NCBI GenBank assembly: GCA_037447655.1
Contig: JBBHKE010001068.1
Coordinates: forward strand, 110,270 to 122,746
Length of the DNA: 12,477 nucleotides
Source: Zygnema cylindricum
Taxonomy: Eukaryota; Streptophyta; Zygnematophyceae; Zygnematales; Zygnemataceae
Reading direction: 5' to 3'
Below the pieces are notes generated by a model. That model did no database searches, had not been told where the DNA came from, and saw only the letters and a list, made by a program, of their open reading frames with translations. The position numbers and the translations under genes were made by a program. Shown piece after piece: positions 1 through 8,179 of the stretch; position 1 is the first letter of the stretch, and every line of letters starts with the position of its first letter.

Positions 1-74
<74 letters not shown>
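1..74. repeat. (AG)37 dinucleotide microsatellite
   Basis: Thirty-seven uninterrupted AG units run from the first base of the window and stop sharply at a T at position 75. The array may extend to the left of the window. The lack of any interruption suggests it is young or still slipping. Long AG/CT arrays are common in plant genomes. Confidence 0.98.
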
Positions 75-76
<2 letters not shown>

Positions 77-994
77 CAAATGTTTCTTTTAATCGCATGG
101 ACACGTTTACTTGCACTAATATTTGTATCACTTCTTCCTCAAGTCTTGCCACTCAGGCACCAATTGCTTACGTGCTAGATTGGAATTGGAACCACGTAGG
201 ACCTAGTTCTCGTTCAGCCAGCTGGGAATATTGAAAGATTTGAAAGGTATAAAATCTGAACGGTGTATCTATACGGATGGATGCTAATTAAAATATCTAG
301 CATCGTTGAGTGAATGTACAATTTTTACTTTCTTGTTTTTGTCGTTGTACCAAGGGTTACTATTTTTTTTTCAAAATGAAAATTTGTACAAACGTTCATG
401 AATGTATTTTTTGTAAGTTCATTTATTATCTCGTGACAAGATGTCCTTCAACCAAGATCTTATCGTCAAACATGGTGGATTTGCTGTCAAAAGGCACACA
501 CCTTTTGCCATATGTAGGTTTTTAACTTCACGTCCGTCGTGGATCGAATAACAAGTGTAGCAATAGACACGTGTAGTGTGGGTGGAAAGTGTCCTATTGG
601 AAGACAATTGAGTAGACTGTCCAAACAGTGGACAGAAGGAATTTTTTGCTTCGAAATCTCAAAATCGGAAGCCCTTAATTTCCGCCCAAATGTTTGGAGA
701 ATCTTGCCGAATCTCCACTAAACATGTTTAAAAAAAAAGTAAAAAAAACAGTACGGCTCACTACAAAAACCTATGTTTTCTAGTAAACTACCTCACTTTT
801 TACCTTATGGAGACCCACCCTTAGTTAGCACCACTGATAGTTTTCGTCCTTTTAGTTTATGTCAATATTTTCTCTCCCCCAATCAATTACCACCACCTTA
901 TACTGTTGATTACGTATGCATTAAATACACGCACGAAAAATTTGTTCACACGTAAACTTAATCCACAAAATCTTCCCCCACTTCATTTCTCTTC
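75..994. other. AT-rich intergenic stretch, no gene seen
   Basis: Open frames here are at most 71 codons and lack recognisable motifs or a coding-like composition. Small items seen: a TATAAAA string near 248 with no gene after it; a 6-bp inverted repeat CTGTCC/GGACAG at 617-622 and 630-635; and A-rich runs at 730-749. Nothing here supports a gene call. Confidence 0.6.
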
Positions 995-1641
995 TTAATT
1001 CGTCTTTTCCAAAAACAAGACCTCCATCACGGCTTCTGCTGCATCGCCACCTTTCGTCTCAATAGATAGACAACTCCATGTAAAGAACCAGTTGTTCAAG
1101 TTTCTTGACAAAAAATCACATCTCCTCAAAATCTTATGAGTCAATAGTTTTGGCAATGAGTCCATAACATGTTGTCCTTTCGTCAAATGTAGACCGCGAA
1201 AAACACCCAAACCTGAAACACTATAACTGACAGTGCAACAAATATAAAATACCAAAACCGTGTTATCATTCAAAAATGACATATTAGCCTTCATGAGTAA
1301 AAACAAAATACTAACCGCTAAGCTTTTCCTCTTTTCGGTATATGTCACAAATAGTTTTAAACGGAAAAGTTAAAATCTCCCTTACGCATATACTTCCACT
1401 TCACAAAGAGTTTACTCTGTGAGTTTACGTGTTCGAACCCACATTCAACGAGAAGCCGTTCTTGACAATTCTTTCTTAATGGATTTGCGATTCCATTATT
1501 TGCATTAGTGTACACATTTGATGGATCACATTGGGCTGCGGAGCTAAAATATTGGCTAACACTGCTTAGCCAAGCCTCGACATTATTAAAAATTTTATAA
1601 ATGTCTTTCGAATTAATATCAGATCGACTATACAATAACAC
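995..1641 (-). other. Two adjacent minus-strand open frames, unassigned
   Basis: Two minus-strand frames lie end to end: 1641 to 1357 (94 codons) and 1348 to 995 (117 codons), in different frames. The first contains several cysteines in a stretch including AQCDPSNVY and RKNCQERLLVECGFEH. The second starts with a lysine-rich N-terminus followed by hydrophobic segments. I recognise no domain in either. They could be a broken gene, exons of an unrecognised gene, or chance frames in AT-rich DNA. A 7-bp perfect hairpin (TTGGCTA/TAGCCAA, 1552-1558 and 1567-1573) lies inside the first. Coding status is unresolved and I lean towards non-coding. Confidence 0.2.
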
Positions 1642-1869
1642 ATACTGAATGCAAAAAACCCCTTACAAATCAATCACAACATATGGTGTAGACATCTCAA
1701 TTTGGTTTGTCGTACATGTAGAGGTTGAAAAGGTTCCATTCGGAGGAATTTTGCCATCCACCATATTTGATGGTTGGCAATTTCTACAATCTGAATTCGA
1801 AGAGCTTTGAAACGATTTTTTCTTCAAGGCCCTATTCACCAAAGAAGAAGGTGCTGCCCGGCACGTAAG

Positions 1870-2117
1870 TGGAAGGAGGAGATGGCGGGCGAATGGGTGG
1901 CCGAGGTGGAGGATATCGTTGGGGGGGAGTTGGAGGTGGTGAGGGGGAAGGTTGTGGAGGTGGTGAGGGGGGAGGTGGAGGAGGTGGTGGGGGGGGGGGT
2001 GGAAGGAAGGGGGGGGAGGTGGAAGATGAAGTGGAAGGTGGTAGAAGGTGGATGATGTGGAGGGAAGGGAAGGAGGTGATGGTGGGGGGAAAGGTGGAGG
2101 TGGTGGTGGTGGAGGTA
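1870..2117 (+). repeat. G-rich low-complexity tract (GGA/GGT), potential G-quadruplex
   Basis: About 250 bases of the plus strand are almost entirely G with interspersed A and T, built from GGAGGT and GGTGGT-type words and several runs of seven or more G (around 1920, 1989 and 2010). The complement encodes a proline/histidine-rich frame (2124 to 1663, 153 codons). Its composition follows directly from the simple repeat, so I do not call it a protein. The many closely spaced G runs satisfy the usual G-quadruplex pattern on the plus strand. Confidence 0.85.
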
Positions 2118-3440
2118 GATTCACTACATGCGTATTAAGGACATTAAAACATCATCAGCCGACAAGCATTGGGGATTCATCATATACATGCTAGGTACAA
2201 TCATGTGTTTCTAATTTTATGTTTGCTAAACCATCACGAACATTTCCATAGCCACCTAAACAGTAAGTAATGTTTTATACAAGCATGAGTAGACTAGAAA
2301 CTTGTAAAATTCACGAGTCAGCAAAAGTCAATATCACGAGTCAGCAAAAGTTAATATCATATGCTTGCATAAATTTCAATCCCAATCCCAAATCCATTAT
2401 ATTCTTCAAAACCGTTAGGACACTCATTAAGAATGCCACATGATACCATTAGCAGAAACGTCAACCAATACCCAATTGAACCATAATTCCACACGTAACC
2501 TCATTGATTCGTAAAACAAATGTGTTTTCTCATGTTCAAATTCCGTTATAACTTACATAAGCAACATAAAAAGTACTTCACCATCGTCGAAATTATAATC
2601 GAGAGATATGGGAGGGAGGAATGAGGGGGAAGAGGATTGAGAAGGGAAGAAACGATAATTAAATCGAAAATCACTTGTGGGAATAACTTAAATTTTCACA
2701 CAAAAGTGCTTCCAAATTATTTTTAGTCACCTTTTAAAAATTGGAGTTTGGATCAAGTTGCCCTAAAATGACGACTTATTTGAGCTCATAAATACAAGAA
2801 AATAACTCAAATCTGAGAAAATTTAGTTATGTTTTATCGGTTAAAACATTTATTTCATAGTGGGGGAGGATATGACATAGTTCAAAACCGACTTTTAGCT
2901 AAAAATATCCAATTCATGCTTAAAAAAAAGTTTTTTTTGTCAATCCGTTTTTCGATCTTCACAGTTATGGTAATATTTTTAGTTATTAGGAATGTAATTT
3001 TGGTTAGACTACAAGTTTTACAGCTTGACCTTGCCAAAATTTGGATTCTTCACCAAAGTACCTCTACAGGTCACTATATTAAATAGTTATGGATGGTAAG
3101 TGATTGGGCTAAAACAGCTCATAAATTAGTCTATTTAACAAAGAACATGAAATTTTGACCAAACTAGGAAAACTACATAGCGAACTTTTACAAACGTCTC
3201 CTCCAATAGATTCAGACTCGTGGCTCGTTAGATTATTTTACGATGTTCACTATTATAAATTTCAGTGACCGACAATATTATTGACTACAACAATTTCATG
3301 TTTCTAAACAGCAAGCAAGTACCTGAAATCCCAACAATTTAAATAAACAAAATAACAAAACAATTTGTTTTTACTTCCTGTCACAAGTGAATCATTATTA
3401 GGGAGCAGCTTGTGCAAATAATTACGTTCACAATTGAAAT
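2118..3440. other. AT-rich intergenic stretch, no gene seen
   Basis: Apart from the 23-bp tandem duplication at 2311-2356 and a short purine-rich patch at about 2600-2652, I see no structured feature. The longest frame (2829-3086 plus, 85 codons) is rich in Phe, Leu and Ile as expected from AT-rich DNA, and has no recognisable domain. Confidence 0.55.
2311..2356. repeat. 23-bp tandem duplication (2 copies)
   Basis: Two adjacent 23-bp units begin TCACGAGTCAGCAAAAGT at 2311 and 2334. They differ at one position (C versus T near the end). This looks like a recent local duplication by slippage or break repair. Confidence 0.9.
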
Positions 3441-3447
3441 TGTTTGC

Positions 3448-3882
3448 TTAATTATTGTATCCCTGATAGCATGTACATGTAGCTGCTAATGCGCCTAGAC
3501 TCTTAGAGCAAATACCATTTCCCCCACAAGGCTCTTGTGAATCTGACGCGTGGCAAAACGCTTCACAATCTCTTTGACTTCGTTGCTCTACCATTTCCCC
3601 CACAAGGCTCTTCTGAATCCGACGCGTGGCAAAACGCTTCACAATCGCTTTGACTTCGTTGGCTGTTGAGGTCACAATAGCGTGGAACTTCGACAAAGCA
3701 GTTGTTGCTAAACTCAAAGCAGTTTGGGTGCCCATTGCTTCTGGTGTAAACTTCGGTGAAGAAATTGCGTGAAATATCACTGCAAATATAATAGAAGGCA
3801 CCATCGTGAAAGAAAAGAACTTCTTAAGCCATGAACACCCATAAGAAAAATGTCCAACAAATAAATTTGATGATGAAGGCAT
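3448..3882 (-). CDS. Putative small secreted EGF-like cysteine-rich protein, possibly truncated or a pseudogene
   Basis: The frame has 144 codons from the first Met. An internal Met at codon 27 (position 3804) opens a better signal peptide, MVPSIIFAVIFHAISS, so the true start may be there. The C-terminal 40 residues carry the cysteine spacing of an EGF-like module: CEAFC, then CGGNGIC, then TCTCYQGYNN, where CxC followed by xxGY is the classic EGF ending. Small plant secreted proteins of this kind usually continue past the final CxCxxG motif; here TAA follows two codons later, so the module is cut short or continues in an unseen exon. Residues of roughly 78-125 come from a 76-bp tandem duplication read in two frames (separate entry), so the middle of the protein is partly nonsense sequence. 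A TATA-like motif lies about 50 bp upstream. The cysteine-rich end is seen directly. The plant EGF-like assignment is from family knowledge, and expression and function are unknown. Confidence 0.5.
   Translation of the reverse strand: MPSSSNLFVGHFSYGCSWLKKFFSFTMVPSIIFAVIFHAISSPKFTPEAMGTQTALSLATTALSKFHAIVTSTANEVKAIVKRFATRRIQKSLVGEMVEQRSQRDCEAFCHASDSQEPCGGNGICSKSLGALAATCTCYQGYNN
3514..3665. repeat. 76-bp tandem duplication inside the EGF-like frame
   Basis: Two adjacent copies start with ACCATTTCCCCCACAAGGCT at 3514 and 3590, so the period is 76 bp. They differ by only a handful of substitutions, plus a slightly different right-hand junction. Because 76 is not a multiple of three, the minus-strand frame passes through the two copies in different phases. 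The copy nearer the start codon reads VKRFATRRIQKSLVGEMVEQ and the downstream copy reads RDCEAFCHASDSQEPCGGNG. Confidence 0.93.
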
Positions 3883-3931
3883 GAACTAAAATTCATGCAG
3901 AAGAAATCATAAAAAATAAACAACTTTTTAT

Positions 3932-3940
3932 CTTTTTATA
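3932..3940 (-). promoter_or_regulatory. Candidate TATA box for the EGF-like frame
   Basis: Read on the minus strand this is TATAAAAAG, a good plant TATA match. It lies about 50 bp before the first ATG (3882) and about 130 bp before the internal ATG at 3804. A transcript start some 30 bp downstream would leave a leader of only about 25 nt for the first ATG, or about 100 nt for the second. AT-rich DNA gives such strings by chance. Confidence 0.3.
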
Positions 3941-3949
3941 TCACATGAA

Positions 3950-6221
3950 TGAATTTGCCACTAGAATTTGATGAAAATATAAAGATATTTTCTACGCATA
4001 TAACGTTCGTTTGAAAATTGACCAAATTAATGAAAACACTTTTGTAACTAATATTTTTGACATTCCATGGAAATTTTTGAAGTATGCCATTTTCCAAAGA
4101 TTAACTCGCGATTTGGCTGCCGGACAACACTAATGTTGTAGAATTAGTTTCCATTTTGAAATGAAAAAGTGAATAAAAATAACAGAAAAAATTGTTTACG
4201 GTTACTATGTTATATTCCCATCAATTAGATAATTTGTCTTTTTACAACATAAAATGCAGCTGGCACTTCTCTCCCTTCCCTCTCCACCCTACGAAAAAAC
4301 ATGTAAAGGAAGATAACACTCGTATATGGAAAAGTAAAAAAGAGAAAAAAAAACAATATTCCCACTAAGCTTCATATGTTTGCATAGCCATTCAGGCCCC
4401 CATTCTAGCATTATGCCATTTTGATTTTCTGATTAAAACATTATTTAAAAAATAGAAAAAGTGTGAACCAAACAAGACCAAATATCATCACAAGAATGTA
4501 AGAAATTTCAAATCTAGATGAAAAATTTAAAGAATATAAAAAAGGGTTGTCAATTTCAAATTTCAAAAGAAAGGATCCATGTTTAATCTTCACTCTGTGC
4601 ATAGACGTGCATGTGCATAACAAATACATATACATATTTTTATGACATAAAAGCATTTATTTTCAATATTTAGCCCCCCCATTTTCGATTTGCGTTCCAT
4701 CCTTCACATAGCCTATTCAACTTTAAGTGTTCAATAAGAATATATACATAAATTAATAAATAAAAGTAAAATATTATACAAAACCGTTAAAAAAGGTACT
4801 GCTTAAGCGGAGAAAAAAAATCAGTTCTGAAAGGCGATTACTTCACACAATTTGACTTTTACGTATGACCCTAACGCCCCTATTCCTCGATAAACCATCA
4901 ATGTAAAGTAAATTGTAAAAAAGAAAGATAAACATGGTGACATATTACAACAATGACGTAACTATTGAAACATAATATAAGCATAATGTCTTATGCCAAC
5001 GATAAAGTAAATCTTTGAAAAGTTATAGAATATTGTCATATGTTAACTTTAGAGTCAATTATTGAACCATAATATAACCATAAAACATATCTCAATATTA
5101 AAATACATTCTCAAAACCAAAAATGGTCATAGTGTCATATATTAACCATAACGCGCGATCGATGGACGATGGTCCACTCAACTGGTTTTGCTGTAAAAAT
5201 CTGCCACCCGCCAACACCAGGGCAGAAAAATATTAATTTTGATAAATATTTTTGCTATTGTCATTCCATTGTTTTTCCCCTATTGTTTTTCTAGTAATGG
5301 AGCAAAATGAATGTGCTGGAAGGGAAGGGGATCGTAAATAAGATTCATATGGTGTGAAGACGTTGAGCTTGCAATTGCTTCATCTTCCTCGAAATTTTAG
5401 AGGGGAATGATTTTTTAGTGGTTTTATCTATTTTTTTTAAACCATTTATCATGGAAAACCCTTATAAAGGAAGAGAAGCGGGCTGGTGAGAGATAAAGTT
5501 TAAGACTCAATATTAATGTCTGCATAATGTATGTTTTTTGTATATATATATTAAAATGAATTGGGGAGTGATCAAACAAACATATTCTACTTCAAAATTT
5601 GACATAATATTGAAGTACATTTTATACCTTTTAACTTTTAATATTTTTCTGATTTGTATGTTAGGGAGTTGTTTTTGTTGGGTTCATGGATTCTATATGG
5701 GATAGGGAGAGAATGAGGGATTTTAAAAAGTAAATGAATATGAAAATGAAGGGAGTATAAATGTAAAAAAATGCGACTAAAAGTGGAAATTTTGAATTTT
5801 GCGTCTAAGGTTTTACTTTTTTTGAGTTTAAAAAACAATCTGAAAAATCTAGTTTTGATGTTTTCGGAGATGTGAAAATTGTCAAGTGACCATGGATTAT
5901 TTCCAATCAACTGATTGGTGTTTAGAGAAAACAAATAGTAACAAAATAAATATTAAGGACACCACCTCCCCAAAACTTCCAGCCATAGGTAGCCATGGCT
6001 CTAGCTTCCTCTCCAATTTCTCAGTGACTGCGACAAGTTTGAGAGTTGGAGAGAGAAGTTAGAGGTAGACTGCCTCGACTTCTTTCTTATTTCTATTCAG
6101 ACCTAAAAAATACTTTAAAAACCATTAATTTCTACAGTTCACACTACTTTCGAGGATGTATCATCAAGTGGGTCGAACATATGCGATGACGGCTTGCTGA
6201 GTGGACTTATCGGTAATTGAC
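3950..6221. other. AT-rich intergenic stretch, no gene seen
   Basis: No convincing coding region. The frames at 4656 to 4441 and 5934 to 5638 (minus) are AT-driven and carry no motif. Visible items are the degenerate repeat at 4936-5083 (separate entry), a short TATATATATA run at about 5542-5551, and a ten-codon string MALASSPISQ from 5995 that stops at once. The GC-richer island around 5150-5225 holds CGCGCGATCG but no gene. Confidence 0.55.
4936..5083. repeat. Degenerate ~97-bp-spaced direct repeat
   Basis: Segments starting at about 4936 and 5033 share the order TGACATAT/TGTCATAT, a T- and A-rich middle, then ATTGAAACATAATATAA or ATTGAACCATAATATAA followed by CATAA. By eye about 70% of positions agree over 50 bp. 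A third partial match (GTCATATATTAACCATAA) sits at about 5133. This may be the remains of an old tandem array or a MITE fragment. Confidence 0.5.
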
Positions 6222-6935
6222 TAAGGGTGTGTCCGCATGTAACCAATATTTTGAAACGTTATTTTAGAATTTAACGCTGATTTTACGGTGCACTTTTCAA
6301 AGTGTGCCTATGTCAATCGTTACTTGCGCGTTCATTATTTTGAATATGTGGCAGTTGTACACGTCGCCAATACTTGCGACACCAGTAGACGCCAACAAAC
6401 TGCTAACATTTGTAGACGCCAACGATCTCGAAACAAACTGCGGACATTTGTACGCCGCAAAGAGCTTCTGACATCCTGGGACAATTGTCGACGCCAACTG
6501 TAATTTGTTGACGCCCACACGTGAACGACATAAGCAATCGCCCACGTCTACAAAACGACATTTGTAGACGCCCACAAGTGGACATCATAAGCAAACGGAC
6601 AAACAATTTTTTTTTCATGAATTCTCCCAACTGCAAAAAAACAAATGAAAACTTTTGACGCGTGCAACCCATGCCTTCTATTCGTCAATAGGGTAGTATT
6701 TTGATTAAAAGCAGCTCGCGATTTGATTCCATTTCAAGTGTGAAGATGAGCTGGAAGTGGGTAGCGATGATAATACTGCCATATCGCCGTACCTTTCAAG
6801 TTCCAAGATGACGCAAAATGTATTTGAGTTTTTGCCCATTTTTCGTACAACATAATATTTTCAAGTAGGAAGTCCCATTTTCTGTGTAAAGGAAGGACAA
6901 AAACCCTTACTTGAACACATGGGGACACGCCCTAA
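6222..6935. mobile_element. PIF/Harbinger (Tourist-like) MITE, 708 bp, with TAA target-site duplication
   Basis: The element proper is 6225-6932. The left terminus is GGGTGTGTCCGCATGT (6225-6240). The right terminus, read on the opposite strand, is GGGCGTGTCCCCATGT (6932 back to 6917), a 16-bp terminal inverted repeat with 14 matches. Both sides are flanked by TAA (6222-6224 and 6933-6935), the three-base TWA duplication made by PIF/Harbinger transposases. No frame inside resembles a transposase, so it is non-autonomous. Its interior is filled with degenerate repeats around a GTAGACGCC core (separate entry). Termini and flanks are seen directly; the superfamily assignment is from TIR style and TSD length. 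Confidence 0.8.
6385..6597. repeat. Degenerate internal repeats of the MITE, GTAGACGCC core
   Basis: GTAGACGCC-like cores occur at about 6385, 6412, 6449, 6488, 6508 and 6564, followed by AAC or CAC. Two larger duplications are visible. One has a 39-bp period from about 6393 (AACAAACTGC...ACATTTGTA...). The other is about 57 bp, with GACGCCCACACGTGAACGAC near 6509 matching GACGCCCACAAGTGGACATC near 6568. A perfect 10-bp inverted repeat, CGTCTACAAA/TTTGTAGACG, occupies 6545-6554 and 6561-6570 with a 6-nt loop. Confidence 0.75.
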
Positions 6936-7582
6936 GCAAGTTATCACTTATAACGCGGATTTGTGGATGTATCGGTGTAAATATTTGAAACAATATTGGT
7001 TTGTCTTATGCGAATTAATGATTAAGTATTGATTCAAATAGTTATATTTTACGTGATCAATTAGGGTTTCAACAGGTTAAATTGTGTGTATTTAGTGTTG
7101 TACTTGCAGACAAAGGTACACATACGATTGCTAGACCCTCAGGTGTACACTTACGATTAATTCCCTCTTAGTGGTAGGTTAATATGCTTAAAATGGACTT
7201 AAATGACAGTTACGTAATTCACGTTGGTTACTATGACACTTAGTGGTTTGTTGACAACTCAGAAGTGTATGAGCTTTGTTAGAAATAATTTATCAATGTT
7301 GGTTAGAAAAGGAAGGACCAAAGATGTAGTATTTTAGGGTTGTCGATTAGGTCATGCACTTTGAATAATATATTGATTATTTGATTATATAATAATCATA
7401 CATTTGTTTATGTGCGATGCATCATGTGTTATTATTTATATAAATGTTATATCTATATTTGTTTGTTTGTTATGCATTGTTAATGCATTTGTCCTAGGGT
7501 TTCTTATGATGATGAAGATATATTAAGTTTATATTCCACGAAACCCTAGTTGTTGTCCATGTATGTGTGTACGCATTTTGCT

Positions 7583-7651
7583 CCATCTGTGTATGGATTG
7601 TTAATGCATCTGTGTATGCATGTTTGTTGCATCTGTGCACGCATGTGGAGG
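7583..7651. repeat. 23-bp tandem repeat, three units, in DR1
   Basis: Three 23-bp units start at 7583, 7606 and 7629, each beginning CATCTGTG one base in and rich in ATGCAT and TGTTT-type words. The same three units occur unchanged in DR2. The array sits in the well-conserved half of the direct repeat. Confidence 0.85.
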
Positions 7652-7692
7652 ATGCATTTCAAATGATTATTCATTGTTCTAGCTTTGCTTAC

Positions 7693-7793
7693 CTTTGTGG
7701 GTGATACCTTTTTGGGTGGCTTTTGCGGTCAATTTTAGACCAAAGAACATCACGTGGGCCCATAACCTGTTGTGCATAGCCTATTTCAGCCAT
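7693..7793 (-). CDS. Short putative first coding exon within DR1, unrecognised product
   Basis: On the minus strand an ATG at 7793 (context TCCATGG) opens 33 codons starting MAEIGYAQQV and ending KRYHPQ, then reaches CAAAG|GTAAGC, a strong plant 5' splice donor at 7692-7691. Without splicing the frame ends one codon later at TAA. An in-frame TAA six bases upstream of the ATG shows that no longer N-terminus is possible in this frame without splicing. The charged C-terminal part (WSKIDRKSHPKRYHPQ) is less AT-driven than other frames here. I do not recognise the protein. The same exon is repeated at 11068-11168. It could be a captured gene fragment carried by a repeat, or chance. Confidence 0.3.
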
Positions 7794-7824
7794 GGATTAC
7801 TCTCGAAAGCACCACAGACTACCC

Positions 7825-8179
7825 AAAAACAGAGCAAATCACAAAAGAGAAAACCCTCACTATAACCCACAAAAAGACCAACTTCACAATGAAGCCCCAA
7901 GAAAACCAGAAAGACACTAGGTCTGCAAATTTTCCACAATATACATAATATAACCAAAAAACCACATGCAGAGTTTTACAAGGTTTTGCCCAAAGATCAC
8001 AATGATCTTGCAATTCAAAAACTCCTAAAACTACTTCGCAGTTTTCCATACATGGAATTCCTAACTCTAAACAAATATTCTAAGTCCTACATATACAAGT
8101 GAAAAACTAAATCTGATCTACACTGTACCACAATTAGCGTGGCAGACCGGTACTCTAATCCTTTTCAATCAAGAACCCC
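7825..8179. other. Unique spacer between DR1 and the left inverted arm
   Basis: This 355-bp spacer is not shared with the sequence following DR2, except for a 12-bp match CTAAGTCCTACA (8080-8091 and 11586-11597). A minus-strand frame from 8049 starts with 29 fairly balanced codons (MENCEVVLGVFELQDHCDLW...), then becomes Phe/Val/Trp-rich and runs to 7819. The first part might be an exon upstream of the DR1 exon, but no splice arrangement that joins them in frame was found. Confidence 0.35.

Larger units (their letters stand above)
6951..7824. repeat. Direct repeat copy 1 (DR1)
   Basis: This segment is collinear with 10314-11199. The offset is 3375 bp over 7326-7824 and 3365 bp further left, with a small indel between. 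From 7416 to 7824 I count about 6 differences in 409 bp. Left of that, similarity falls to roughly 80-85% with indels. The right border is abrupt: both copies end in ACTACCC and the next bases are unrelated. The left border is vague, near 6951, just beside the MITE. The repeat contains a 23-bp triplicate, a CTAGGGTTTC/GAAACCCTAG inverted repeat (7494-7503 and 7540-7549) and a short minus-strand frame with a splice donor. It is not obviously an LTR: no TG...CA ends at the border and no primer-binding site follows. Confidence 0.92.

Noticed and set aside
569-577. GTGTAGTG as the opposite end of the CACTA element
   Set aside because: Only the last eight bases fit. The adjacent bases and subterminal region do not match, and the orientation and distance are implausible.
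759-771. CACTACAAAAACC, a possible CACTA terminus
   Set aside because: No subterminal repeats follow and no partner TAGTG end was found, unlike the terminus at 12400.
1431-1440. GTTCGAACCC resembling a tRNA T-loop or SINE B box
   Set aside because: GTTCGAAC is self-complementary and common. No A box, acceptor stem or anticodon arm at suitable spacing was found on either strand.
1663-2124. 153-codon minus-strand Pro/His-rich frame resembling an extensin
   Set aside because: Its proline and histidine runs are the direct translation of the GGA/GGT simple repeat. The non-repeat part shows no signal peptide, extensin SPPPP pattern or recognised domain.
5995-6027. MALASSPISQ, like the start of a plastid-targeted protein
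   Set aside because: Only ten codons before TGA, with no splice donor at the end.
6297-6672. Several overlapping minus-strand frames of 61-92 codons
   Set aside because: They overlap in different phases within the MITE, and their repeated motifs come from the GTAGACGCC repeats; none resembles a transposase.
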